A program made the position numbers and the translations under genes. Below the pieces are notes generated by a model that saw only the letters and a program-made list of their open reading frames with translations, searched no databases and had not been told where the DNA came from. DNA of 64,000 nucleotides from Astropecten irregularis (lineage: Eukaryota > Echinodermata > Asteroidea > Paxillosida > Astropectinidae). The stretch lies in assembly GCA_963971285.1 (NCBI GenBank), contig OZ020258.1:15579390-15643389 (forward strand). Reading direction: 5' to 3'. Positions 11,057 to 22,086 of the stretch are shown here, in pieces; the first letter of the stretch is position 1, and each line of letters opens with the position of its first letter.

Positions 11057-13976
11057 ATTTAACATCAGTTCACTCATTTCTTCCCATATGTCCATTGCAG
11101 TAATATTGCAGTAATGTAGCATGTTTTATATGAATCACAAGATGTTTATAGGCCTACGTCAGTATTTCTATATAGTATGATTGTATTCCAAACCGTTATG
11201 TGGAACGTATAGCGCGTGGTCTAATACATACGATATTGCGTCAGCCCGACGGAGAGAAAACGTTCAACACCTGTGAATACAGGCCAGAATTCCCGTAGGA
11301 TTACTGATCATTATTGGGATGTGATGAACTCATAATACAAGCCAGCCTATATACATGCTCTATTTAGCCATAAGATGCAGACAATTCCACACAGAAAACA
11401 AAGACAAAACAAAACAAACAAAAAACATAGAAAACGAAAAATATTTTGTGTAATGTTTGAAATACTTTCTTTTACATCTGTTCGAGAAGACATGCTTGCT
11501 ATTTTTTTTTAGCATATCCTTCGTCTATATTCAACAGATACCTGCTCATTTTCATGATATCGCAATAGGCATAAATTATAGACATTCGAATTGGAGTAGC
11601 AATGTACATTATCATCACTAATCTTTTTCAACAGTAGCTACAATAGCCTCATAATTTATCCATTTTAAAAAGAAAAACTATAGTATCCCCTATCTAAAAC
11701 TCATGCAGAGAGAATGAATTCTGATGATTTTTCATCATCCTTTAAAAACATGTTCATGACAGGAATTAGGAATGCTTCCCTTGCATGTAGACGGCTGGGC
11801 GGTGCGTTTATTGATATCCCGGATTAGCCTCCTTGTGGTTAAGCCTACGTATAATTACATGGACTTCCGACCAATACAAGCTAACGTGTTTTAATCAATA
11901 TTTCCACATATAATAACAGCAGTCTACGTAAGACTAAAGCAGTCTCTGGCTTTGGTCAGACGACTAGAATCTTCTGCAAGATTGACCTCAGTCTAACCTT
12001 TGTAGGTTTGGGGCATCTGAAGTGTACATCTCGTTTGCCATGAAAGTACACGCAATCTAAATATCACAAGATGATCCAACCAGAAGCGGATGTAAGGGTC
12101 CGTGTTAGTCGGAATTATTTCATTAGAAGTTTCCTTCCAAAATTATAGTTAGGGTGAAAAGGTGTCATTTTCATGGTGTAAATATCCTTAAGGGGGAGTA
12201 AAGATAAAGACGCGAAATGTTCCAATAATTGCAATTTCAAATGTATATTCTTCACAGATATTCCATAATTCTATTCGTAGGTCTGATTAGCCACACTGTA
12301 TCAACGGATTCAATCCCACTTTCAATGGAGGAGCGGTTAAAGTCCGTCATTCAAAACTTGAAATTCATCTTAAATAATTTGAAATGCAAACTTTATTTCT
12401 TGAAATGACGTTTCCAATGTTGTGGTGTGCCTCATAGTCACCAGGGACACGGTATGTTTATCTTTATGATCAGTCCTTAAGTAATTGATGTTATATTATT
12501 CCTATTGTTCCATGTTTCATGTGATTTAGCCGTCACGTTACACGCCTTACAGTGTAGCCCTTTAACAGAGTTTATTTAAGCAAACATGTTTTTACAATGA
12601 TGCACCTAATCGACCCCACCCAAATGATGACGACAGACAATGAAAAATAACGTCATCTTCAATTATAGCCTGACCTCAATATCCCCTTAAAGGTCATTGT
12701 CAATGTTTTCTTGGAATATCTGTCCTTTGATTAATATATAATCTGCTGAATCCTGGACCACAACAATAACGTCTTTCTCGGCCCAAGCCGCCTATGCCCC
12801 CTCACACAGTAACCCCCTTTCCCTTCATTTTATTTCTGCGTCTTTCCCAACGATGCTTACATGGAAATTACTCACTCAACCGCGAAATGTCAAATGTCTC
12901 CTCTGCTTTTCTTTGCACTAACCCTCCTCTTTACAGCCCCGCCCCCTTTATGCTCTGTGTCTCTGTTTCTGAACAACAGATATAAATATATGTGCAGGGG
13001 TGTGACTTGACAATTATGTGCAGTATTATGGGCCTTGTATGGGATTTACCAAGCATAACTCAATCTCTATTCCTGCTACTCGTGGGAAATGTAAGCAAAA
13101 CGGGTCATTCCCATTTCCTAAAGAAGTTCATTTTGTATTTGATATCAAAAACAGTTGGAAAGACTATTATAAAAGTTCACTTAAAAACTGATACTGTTAT
13201 TAGTATATCTCGATCTATCCATATCCAACACATTTTAGATTTCCCTTATCATAATCGAGGCCATCTAAACCAAATAATTACATCTACCTGTCCAATTTGG
13301 TTTGTTTCCATAAGGAATCGACCACCCTGCAAACAAATGCAGAGTCGCTGAAGGACAACAAGCACTTCCGTATTAACATGACCAAAACATGTACACATCC
13401 CCTCATGGTGAAGGCAGATGACCTTGCGAGACACGTCACTTTTATAGCCGTCTCGACACCTTCACAATGCCACCGGACTCAGCAATTTTATGAATGAAAT
13501 CTTGGAAAGATGTTGACCTCTAAATGAGGTCGTAGCCAGTTCCGTTTCGTGTAGTGTCTGGTCACGTCTTGCAATTATTCGGACGTGTTCTTGATAAGCC
13601 TGATGTACCGCATGTACATTGTACCATGTATTAATCGGTTTAGCATAATGATAAGGAAGACGACATGAAATAGGCTAAATGACGAAAAGACGATTGTGCT
13701 GCAGAATTTAGATATTAATGGATAATTAACAAAATATCATCTATGTTTATAATTAGGATTGGCTGGAAAATTAGGATTGGAATTATTTGTGTTTCCAGAA
13801 CATCTTAAATGATAAAGGATAAATGTATAATAAGGAAAGGTAGCAGGTGACTTAGGACGATGTGAATACATGCGTAGAGGATTACTAGAGTGATTTGACC
13901 AATAATAATGACTGTATATTGGCAGGAGAGATGACAGCCACCGTGACGACCGAAGGATATTGAAGATAGACATGGT
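11057..13976. other. Gene-free interval
   Basis: About 2.9 kb without a recognisable exon, RNA or repeat. The longest open frame (12992-13351, 119 codons) has biased, low-signal composition and no family resemblance. Confidence 0.4.
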
Positions 13977-14315
13977 TTAAGATGTATAATACATGATTGG
14001 TAAAGGTCACAGAACAGCACTCACACTGTCTGATCGAACATATAGGGCCTACATGATGATAAACCTGTGAAAATTTTGAGCTCAATCGGACATCTGAGTC
14101 ACGAGAAAACATCGAAAACCCGACTCGATTTTTCTTATATTAAAAACATAAAGAATGGTTTTGATCTCAGTAACCTAAGATCAAAACTGTTTTCGGTCGT
14201 TGTTTGACTATTTTCTGGATATATACCCATTTCAGGTAAAAGAAATTTAACAGTATGTTTCTACCGGCATCATCTTCATACCCTGAAAGTTATATGTAAA
14301 TCTGTGAACATTTCT
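13977..14315 (-). mobile_element. MITE family A copy, right end lost
   Basis: TTAAGATGTATAATACATGA at the left, then the family's GGTAAAGGTCACAGAACAGC and GATCAAAACTGTTTTCGGTC blocks. The right terminus is truncated after TGTGAACATTTCTG. Confidence 0.7.
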
Positions 14316-14970
14316 GCGATGTCCAAAACCATGATACATCACCAATCTACTAGGAGGGGATATCCCCATACATCATGGCCTTCTAGCTTACGTGACTAGA
14401 CGTCTTGAAGCAACACCTCAGACAAAAGTGCAACCCTTCCGGTTTCCTTTGTGAATCTCTGCGATTCATTTCTGCAAAAAATCACATCCAAAGAAAATCT
14501 GTCGCTCAGAAGCAAGAATGGTGTTTTGAGAACGGGGCAAAGAGATTAATTTAACCTTTGTATACATAAATCCCCACTCGGTTTACCTTCAACAAAACCG
14601 AGGCCGTGTTGTTTGTGTTGATAGGTATGTGTAAATAGTTTTTATCAGAAGCGCACGTTCGCAGCATCAGTAAGTTACTTCAGTATTTCCATGTACGTAA
14701 TGTCTGTCTGTCAGACGGTCTGATTTCCCAGAGTTTGATCATTATTTGTTTATTAATTTCAGCTTAATTGGCTGCCAACCAATCACGTAACATGATGAAT
14801 ACAGACAGTTTTTGATGCAAAAAGTCGCAATCATTACTGACTATAGTGCTTCAGTAAAAGGTGAGTGCCAGAAAGCAAACGCGTTGCCATTCAGCTGATG
14901 AGCTGCCTTCTATTGGTACTGTATGTAAAGTTGCCATATTATAGCACCCCATTTTGCACAGTCATGGTTT
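14316..14970. other. No gene recognised
   Basis: Nothing beyond short homopolymers. Confidence 0.4.
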
Positions 14971-15325
14971 GGATCTGTACGACGTTGGTAAATGTGACAG
15001 TAAACAACACTCACAATTTGTCTAATCAGACATGTACATGAAATAATAAACCTGTGAACATTTCAGGTCAATCGGACATTTGAGTCACGAGAAAATAGCG
15101 AAAACCCGACTAAATTTTCCTTATAAATTATAAAAAGGAGTTTTGATTTTGCCAAGATCAAATGTTTGGGTGTCTGGTTTTACTTCTGGATAAAATACTC
15201 CATTTCATGCAGAACTATTTTCACGATATTATGTTTCTACCAGCACTATCTTTGTACCGCGAACATTATACGTAAACATGTGAAAATTTCTGTTTTGGTT
15301 TGTTGCCAATGTTGTACATGCCCTA
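14971..15325 (-). mobile_element. Decayed MITE family A copy
   Basis: It retains GTAAATGTGACAGTAAACAA, ATCGGACATTTGAGTCACGA and GTACCGCGAACATTATACG blocks. Both termini have drifted. Confidence 0.6.
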
Positions 15326-16111
15326 TAATCACAGATAACAAGACCATGATATGTGAAAGTGGTACAAACAAATGATAGAGGTAGTCCATTTGTGAACAAG
15401 CTCGACATAGCTCATCGCCAATATCGCAAGGACAATACCAAATAGTCACAACATAGGGAAATGTCTACATCACACATGCATTCGGGATCGCGCATACATT
15501 AGATTACACAGTTGATATAAATGGCGCGATAAATGTTTCCAAATGTGCATTATAGTAATGTCCCTTCGAGCCTACGGCAAAAACTTCCAAACCAAAACAA
15601 CAAACAAACAAACACCCAACAAACAAACAAACACCCCAACACCCCCTTAAGTAATATAAATAAATAAAGTTAAATAAATAAAGTGGTTTTGGTTTTTCTC
15701 TAAATGTTTCTGAAACCACTGCTTAAATTTCCCCTTCATTTTAACCATATAGTGATCGCCTTTTTCCTCCCAGCCGCAAATACTCAAAAGTACAGTGACC
15801 CATGCTCACGTCCTATTGATTATAATATAATGAGTAGATAGGAAGTTAATTTGAAGGGACAAGCCATATCCTTAGATTTCCAGGCTTGTTTCATGTTCAC
15901 CCACGCGATGTCCAATGGTATTACATTGACATCATTATAACGCATTCTCCAGGAATACAGTCATTGCATCAGGCAGGAATGAAGAGGCGCCTTGCTACAC
16001 TGACGCATGGCGTGCAGATATGCCCAGACTACCATCATTGACAAATTGTGCTATATATTTCTTCATTTCCTGATAATGGAATGACCAGGCTTTGTAAGTT
16101 GGTCTGTTTAT
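15326..16111. other. No gene; CA-rich simple sequence
   Basis: 15590-15680 contains (CAAA)n, (CACCCCAA)n and (AAAT)n stretches. The same kind of CAAACACCCC simple sequence recurs at 37495-37575. Confidence 0.45.
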
Positions 16112-16475
16112 TTAAAGGTATAATACATGATCGGTAAAGGTCATAGAACAGCACTCATACTTTGTCTAATCAAATATGTACATGGAATAATAAACCCGTG
16201 AAAATTTGAGCTCAATTGGACATCTGAGTCACGAGAAAATAGCGAAAAACCCGACTCAATTTTTCTTATAAAACATAAAGAATGGTTTTGATCTTACCCC
16301 GAGATCAAAACTGTTTTCGGTCGTTGTTTTTACTAATTTCTGGATAAATACACCACTACATGCGGAAATGTTTTAGCGGTATGTTTCTACCAGCACCATC
16401 TTCATACCCTGAAATTTATACGTAAACCTGTGAACATTTATGTTTGAGTATACCATGTTAGCACTATACCTTCAA
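16112..16475 (-). mobile_element. MITE family A, near-complete copy
   Basis: TTAAAGGTATAATACATGAT at the left and AGCACTATACCTTCAA at the right, 364 bp. It is one of the best-preserved family A copies in the window. Confidence 0.75.
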
Positions 16476-16757
16476 ATTAATGTGTATGATGTGTGCTTTG
16501 AATGGTTCCGATACACATTCAAACGTAGGGGCGCCCGTGTGTGGCAAATCAGGAGATCGAGACTTCAGCAACCCCTATACAGGGGGGTGTCAAAAAACAC
16601 GTCGTTGCACTTTTGAAATGGCTTCCAAATAAAAAACAACCCAAATGATTCTAGGGGAAAGGTTCATATGTATGGAAAACCCACAGACTCAACATTATGA
16701 CACCAACAAGTTTAAAAATAATTCATGTTTGGTGAGCACTGCTCCAGTGTTGGAGTG

Positions 16758-16912
16758 GAGTCCTCAGATCCGAGCACAGAGTACTCGGAGTACTTCAAGG
16801 TCTGAGTACTGGGCCGAGTCCGAGTACATTGCTGTCGAGGGGGAGTCCTAAGTATCGAGTCCGAGTACATTCAATGTCGAGTACAGGGCCGAGTCCGAGT
16901 ACCAAAGTCCAT
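16758..16912 (+). repeat. Short GAGTCCGAGTAC tandem/interspersed repeats
   Basis: GAGTCCGAGTAC-like words occur several times (near 16815, 16858, 16891) with GTCGAGTACAGGGC variants. This is a small degenerate minisatellite. Confidence 0.5.
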
Positions 16913-17157
16913 GTCCACATCTGAGTCAACGCACAGTGCAAAAATTGCATTTTGTTTCACAAAGATGTTTATAATTAGACGTTGTACCACTCTTCTCAGA
17001 AATTAATGTTTTTCAAACCATTCAAATGACACTGTGCTGCTTACTCCATTTGATACTAAACTACCGATGATCTTCATACTCCTATTGTATAACTTATCGG
17101 AAATCGGCAACATTATCAACCATGAATTTGTAACGGAAATGAAATGTGCACTAAAAC

Positions 17158-17696
17158 ACTGCACTGCTCACTTTTGTACAGTCTATGGAAATTAGGTTGC
17201 GCAGGAATTGGCCCTCCAATTTGTGAGAGGTGAGCCTTTTGGAGCAATTACTGAATTGAGGGTGATATGATAAATTCATGATCAATTGAAATCGCTTTGG
17301 GTTTGCTGAGTTACGTTTATGGTTTATTAAATCAAAATTGTATGTATGAGTGAACAGGAATTGCATTTATGTTATTTTAGCATTGTAATTTTCTATAATA
17401 CTCATGTGGTGTGAGTCAGGATGAGGAGATGCTACAGGTTGCAGGGGAGGTGAGATAGGGTAGGACTTTGTTGGGTGGATAAGATAAGGGTCAATAGGGT
17501 TGGACAATATGCCCCCACCCCGGGAGCATAATGTCCCACCCTAGCCTCCCCCTTTTATATTCTTGGGTTTGCTTGTACATATCTTGACAATTCATGTTCG
17601 CTGGTCTCCATTCCAAAGGATTCACCTCTCACAAATCGGAAGGCCCATTCCCGCCCAACCTAATTTACATAGCCTTTACAAAAGTGTACAGTGCTC
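17158..17696. mobile_element. Fold-back element with about 90-bp arms
   Basis: 17158-17243 and 17606-17696 are inverted copies of each other, sharing CACCTCTCACAAAT and the CCTAATTT.CATAG stretch. They flank about 360 bp of unrelated sequence. It is consistent with a MITE with long arms or two opposed solo repeats. Confidence 0.55.
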
Positions 17697-18838
17697 GTCC
17701 AAGCATGAATTATTTTCAGACTTTTTGGTATCATATGAAAGTGGAGTGTATAGGCTTTCAATACATAACAACCTTTCCACCAGAATCATAAATTCTTTTA
17801 TTTGGCAGCCATTTCAAAAGTTTGTTTGGGACAGACTGTAGAGTCCTTGCCCTTGATCCAGAGGATCGACTGATAGCCCAGACACAATTTACAGGTTAGT
17901 GTCATATCCTGCAGGTTAAGATCAGATGTTGTATCCATTGCATACAGGACCTTGTACTTAGATGGGTATTATACACGAAGCGCATACGACCAAATATTCT
18001 CAACGTGCATGACCTTAGCTTTAAGTGGGATAATTCAACTGGGCATTATCTCCAGGATGTGACACCCACGCCAACATAAACAGCAACATCGACACCAAAG
18101 TACGATCAAACATAACCACAAAATAATATGACGCTCAAGGCTCACTGCGACCTAACATTTCGATCTGTAGCAGGACCTTTCTGAAAGCCGTTCTGAGAAG
18201 GATTCTGCTAGGGTGGAAACATCACGTCAAGCCCTAAACTCCGAATATTCTAAATGTTTTCATGATTCTGGTCGAGCAATTTCCAGCAGTTTAATACTTG
18301 TTCAAAATAATAATCAGACGGCGAAGGCGAAACGGGGATTGGAATTGGTACTCGTGATATTGTACTCAAGCTTCTTAAATGCAGCCGAGTAAGTTTCGGA
18401 GATGCTTGGAGACTTCATTTCATTTTTTATGAGTGGTACGTTAAATGAACAGGTTCGAGCCTTGAATCGACTTAGAATTTGAACCCCATTGCAATAATTA
18501 GTTCTATCGATCTCACTATACTGTCCATGATCCAGCAATCTTCAGGAAGGCCTAACTCCAGCTAAAGTACAAGGGTTTACGTATTGTAAATGAACAGACT
18601 GAATTTCGTGTCGTGGATCATAGACAAGTTACTCACAACAAGACTCGCTTGACAGTCTCTCCCAACTGAGTTTGATGCAATCAACCCACTTTATTGCGGT
18701 GCGTGAGGATCAGTTTGATTCAATTATCACGTAAGAGGGCGCACTAACCGCGGGCTATAAGGAGCACCATACTATTATCTCCAAAATCAATGCGCCGAGA
18801 TGATTATCAATATTTTTTATATACCCTCAAATGTTTTC
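17697..18838. other. No gene recognised
   Basis: Unique-looking sequence. Confidence 0.4.
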
Positions 18839-18850
18839 TCAAATATGCAT

Positions 18851-18878
18851 ATTTTTTTTTATTTATTTATTTATTTAT

Positions 18879-18909
<31 letters not shown>

Positions 18910-18911
18910 GG
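18851..18911. repeat. T-rich run followed by 23 consecutive G
   Basis: (TTTA)n and T runs at 18851-18888, then an unbroken G run at 18889-18911. The length may be an assembly approximation. Confidence 0.85.
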
Positions 18912-19639
18912 TTAATGCAATTAATTCTTAGTGTGATTATGACAGGTTATCACAACCTGGGGGTTCGGTGCTTTAACCTTTTGTGGTGGCTTAAAAGGGG
19001 GCCCTACATTCGTTTTGAAAGTGAGGGTTGCTTCATAAAAACTGGGCCAATTGGCCCTAAAATGTGTCACCTTCCCTTCAACAAGTTGAACCACAAACCC
19101 ATAAGCAGTGTTACCGTTATTGCACAATCTATTAAGTATCAGAACCCCTAAGTAAAATTATTACAACAAAAGTTGTTAGCAATCACTAAATCAGTCCGGC
19201 GAATTGTGCTGTGCCATATCGAGCAATCGTTTTGTCTTTTTCGTTAATTATATTATCAAAATTGAAATGTAGAAATGAAATTAGATTACTAATCTGAAAT
19301 GCAAATCCAAATGAGAATGTATGCGGTGTTTGTCGACGACAAGGTTAAATGTAGAAGCATTCTTCGATTGTAAACACTGATGGATGTGAGAGCAACATAA
19401 ACTGAAACTCTGTCCACATTGTGTGTGTACTCAAGTGGACATTTTTCCATCAGTCGTCCAATGTGTATGAGATACGGTGTGTGTTTTTTCCATGAAAAAA
19501 AAAACTGCAAAAAGTTGAAAATGTATTTTATACAGGGTTTCCCATTAACGTTGAAGCTTTAGCCAAAAGTCTCCATTTTGATTCCTGTAAAACCAATGAC
19601 CAAAACAATTTAAGATAAAATCTTAAAGTTATCTTTTAA

Positions 19640-19847
19640 ATATATAATCTTATAAAGATATATTTCTTATAAAGTGGTGGTATTTAAATAGTTTTAACAG
19701 TAATAATAATAATTGTAATTCATGTGGTAAAGTAGATTGTAGATTTGTAATTTTAGTAGTGTTTTAAATGGTTTTAATTGTAAAGCGTTTTGAGATTTTA
19801 ATGTAAAGCGCTATAAAAAATAAATAATAATTATTATTATTATTAAA
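19640..19847 (+). mobile_element. LINE 3' tail, plus strand
   Basis: AATTGTAAAGCGTTTTGAG and ATGTAAAGCGCTATAAAAAA are followed by an (ATT)n tail, the typical 3' end of a CR1/L2-like non-LTR retrotransposon. The coding part is not preserved. Confidence 0.55.
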
Positions 19848-19849
19848 TA

Positions 19850-19962
19850 TAAAACGGTGAAAAGAATTTTAAAATACTGTGGGTGTTTTCACTAGGTGGG
19901 TACCGCACGGGACTGGAAATTTCACAGATGACTGTGGTGGTATCATTCTTGTTGGGCATAAA
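19850..19962 (+). mobile_element. MITE family B fragment
   Basis: AAAATACTGTGGGTGTTTTC, then GTGGGTACCGCACGGGACTG and CACAGATGACTGT. Only the middle of the element survives. Confidence 0.55.
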
Positions 19963-20387
19963 ACGGATGGATGCTTCGTGAAATCTGACGGTAAGTCGGT
20001 TTGGAAACTAAAGCGCATTTTCTAAGGGTTATGGCCTGCTAGCAAAACTTCTTATTGGCAAACCTACCAACATAAAATTGACTTCGAAAAATCAATATGC
20101 AAAATGCTATTTTCAGTAATTTTGCAAAACCCACTGTATAGTTGTTTGTAGTGCCTTCAAAGTAAGTGAAATGTTGTACACTCTGTCAATCGTGGCTCAG
20201 AGGAATACAGGTTAATATCATACTATGGACATTTACTATATACCAGTAAAGCGCACCATATCTGTTCATAATGACGTCACTGAAGACAATGAATACGACG
20301 ACGTAATCCATGATCAACTGCCTTGGAATAAGCAGTGTACCGTTGCTCTTGTTATTCACTAACGCCGGAGGGCGTCGTTGGAAAGCG

Positions 20388-20706
20388 TATACACCGATCC
20401 GACTGCGCGACCATGGAGGTAGAAAACACCCGCCATTACTGGTGTGTCCCTGCCCGTATTTTGTCCGGTAACAAAATAATTTACGCCACGCCGCACTATG
20501 TTTTCGTAAAATGGCCATAGTCGTGAATGAACCATACTGCATGCACGGTGTACGTCCCCTAATCATGGGAGTACACCCTACAATTATAGAGTGCGACGGA
20601 GCGTAAATTCTTTTGTTGCCGGACAAAATACGGGCGGGGACACACCAGTATTATAATGGCGGGTATTTTCTACCTGCATGGTCGCACCGTCGGATCGGTG
20701 TACTTG
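20388..20706. mobile_element. Long-arm fold-back MITE
   Basis: Arms of about 115 bp (20388-20503 and 20588-20706) are near-perfect inverted copies. They share ACACCGATCCGAC, CCGCCAT and ATTTTGTCCGG. The loop is about 85 bp. No ORF. Confidence 0.75.
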
Positions 20707-20747
20707 TATATTAATCTTACTATCTAACGGTGCTCACAATACATGTG

Positions 20748-20820
20748 ATGATATGGTCGAGTGGTTCGGGAGTGGGACTTTGAATTACCTGTCCCGGGTT
20801 CGAGGCCCGACGTGGTCTCA
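20748..20820 (+). mobile_element. tRNA-like SINE head
   Basis: Box A-like TGGTCGAGTGGTTCGGG and box B GGGTTCGAGGCCC are correctly spaced, but the acceptor strands do not pair. So this is a SINE or tRNA pseudogene, not a tRNA gene. Confidence 0.55.
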
Positions 20821-20904
20821 GTAATTTTTATTTCAATGTTTTAGTCCAGTCAGTATTGTCTGGTATAGATAGTTTAAAAAACAGCCGGGATGTCACCAAA
20901 GCTT

Positions 20905-21240
20905 GTGGCTCGGTAGGATAAGCGATGGTACCACAGCCCAGACTTCCGGCAGCCTGGGTTCGATTCCCGATCCTGACTCTCTGATAATGAATGGAACATG
21001 GCATGAGCGGACCCTGGCACCGCGATGGTCCAGGGGCCGCCTTGTTTCTCCCTCTTAGTCCTTCAGAGCTTTGCATGTTGGGCTAAGGTCTCGTCAACCG
21101 TGGGGAGGATATGCAGTAGTCGGCTTGCCAGTAAGCCTATGGGTACTATATGGGAGCCGGTAAGCCGGGTGAAAGAATCCCGGTGAATCGCGTGCCCCTG
21201 AACGCCTGGCGGTCTGCTTAACTTTTGCTCTTTTTTTTTT
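20905..21240 (+). mobile_element. tRNA-derived SINE
   Basis: Box A-like GTGGCTCGGTAGGATAAG and box B GGGTTCGATTCCC are followed by a GC-rich body and a terminal T/A run. It lies about 0.8-1.1 kb upstream of the ENOSF1 ATG. The class is inferred from the pol III boxes; the family is not identified. Confidence 0.5.
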
Positions 21241-21502
21241 TATAGAAAATGTCCGCCAGGAGGAACAGTTTATTTTTGAGCCTGTCTCCATGATACTATG
21301 TTTTTTTTTTTTTTATTTGTTAAATTTCCCAATGGGGATTACGGCGTAAACCTAGATAATCTCTTTTTTTTTTATAAATTATTTGATTTTTAAAGAAAGA
21401 ATTGAGGCTTTCCATGGTATGTGGATCGGTTTGCGGAAACACCATGTAAGAATCGTCCGTACTTTTGCACTTCTTCGTTCGCACTTCTCGTAAGGTTTCA
21501 AC

Positions 21503-21533
21503 GTTTCGACTAGCCTGCTCTAGTCCTCATCAG
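21503..21533 (-). ncRNA. Hammerhead-ribozyme-like core (copy a)
   Basis: Read on the minus strand: CTGATGA, a 6-bp helix GACTAG/CTAGTC with loop AGCAGG, then GAAACGTT. One extra base sits between CTGATGA and the helix, unlike the textbook motif. Penelope-like elements are known to carry hammerheads. Confidence 0.5.
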
Positions 21534-21641
21534 GAACTTGATGTAGTTGCGATGATCGTAACCCTTGGTCTGACTTGGGGTCATGTCCTAGTCCCTTGTT
21601 AGACCAAGCCAAGGGTTACGATCATCGTAACTAGATAGAGC

Positions 21642-21672
21642 CTGATGATGACTATAGCAGGATAGTCGAAAC
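21642..21672 (+). ncRNA. Hammerhead-ribozyme-like core (copy b)
   Basis: CTGATGA, helix GACTAT/ATAGTC with loop AGCAGG, then GAAACGTT. The terminal stem pair differs from copies a and c by a compensatory change (G-C to T-A). Confidence 0.5.
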
Positions 21673-21915
21673 GTTGAGACCTAACCAGAAGTGCGACGAA
21701 ATAAGAAGTGCGAAAATACGAACGAATATTACATGGTGTTTCCGCAAACCGATCTTTATATTAAGTTGTTTACTTCATTTTGTTTGTGTCCCCGTGCGTC
21801 CGTTTGTTCCTGTTTCATCGTGTTGCATTCAGTGGGTCATGGCATAATATAATGGACCAAAAGCACAGACATAATCGCGTTTATATGTCTGTGACCAAAA
21901 GTGATACCACAGGTT

Positions 21916-21945
21916 CAGAGCCGTAAATAAAGATTTACGGCTCTG
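21916..21945 (+). promoter_or_regulatory. Perfect 12-bp stem-loop upstream of the ENOSF1 start
   Basis: CAGAGCCGTAAA, a six-base loop, then the exact complement, ending 54 bases before the ATG. It lies in the likely 5' UTR or proximal promoter. It could form a hairpin in the leader RNA, or be a small insertion. Confidence 0.4.
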
Positions 21946-21960
21946 CACAAGTTGTGTGTA

Positions 21961-21990
21961 TAGCGCCCTCTGTTGAAACTGGGGGCGTGG
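21961..21990. promoter_or_regulatory. CTCF-like site and GC box before ENOSF1
   Basis: TAGCGCCCTCTGTTG resembles the reverse CTCF core (TAGCGCCCYCTGGTG). GGGGGCGTGG at 21981-21990 is an Sp/KLF-type GC box, 9 bases before the ATG. No TATA box is evident nearby. Motif-level evidence only. Confidence 0.3.
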
Positions 21991-21999
21991 TTGGTAAAA

Positions 22000-22086
22000 A
22001 TGGCGACCTCCATTAAAGTCACGAATGTTGAAGTTAAAGACGTTCGATTTCCGACTTCTTTGGAGCAGCATGGATCAGATGCAATG
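22000..22086 (+). CDS. ENOSF1: ENOSF1 exon 1 (first coding exon)
   Basis: 29 codons, from [15 protein letters not shown] to GSDAM, ending in phase 0 at the donor ATG|GTAAAT. It matches the family N-terminus. A 6.16-kb intron follows. Confidence 0.92.

Larger units (their letters stand above)
21418..21754. mobile_element. Palindromic pair of Penelope-like element termini
   Basis: The left arm is the inverse of the right arm throughout: GGTTTGCGGAAACACCATGTAAGAAT against ATATTACATGGTGTTTCCGCAAACC. The centre, GATGATCGTAACCC against GGGTTACGATCATC, is palindromic too. The same terminal sequence occurs once at 33315-33435 behind a GIY-YIG fragment, which ties it to Penelope-like elements. Confidence 0.6.

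Noticed and set aside
12992..13351. 119-codon ORF
   Set aside because: It is the longest frame in the left desert, but has no domain, no codon signal and overlaps frames on both strands. Likely chance.
20748..20820. Functional tRNA gene
   Set aside because: Pol III boxes are present, but the acceptor stem does not pair and no proper anticodon arm can be drawn; more likely a SINE. The same holds for 36328-36400 and 20905-20995.
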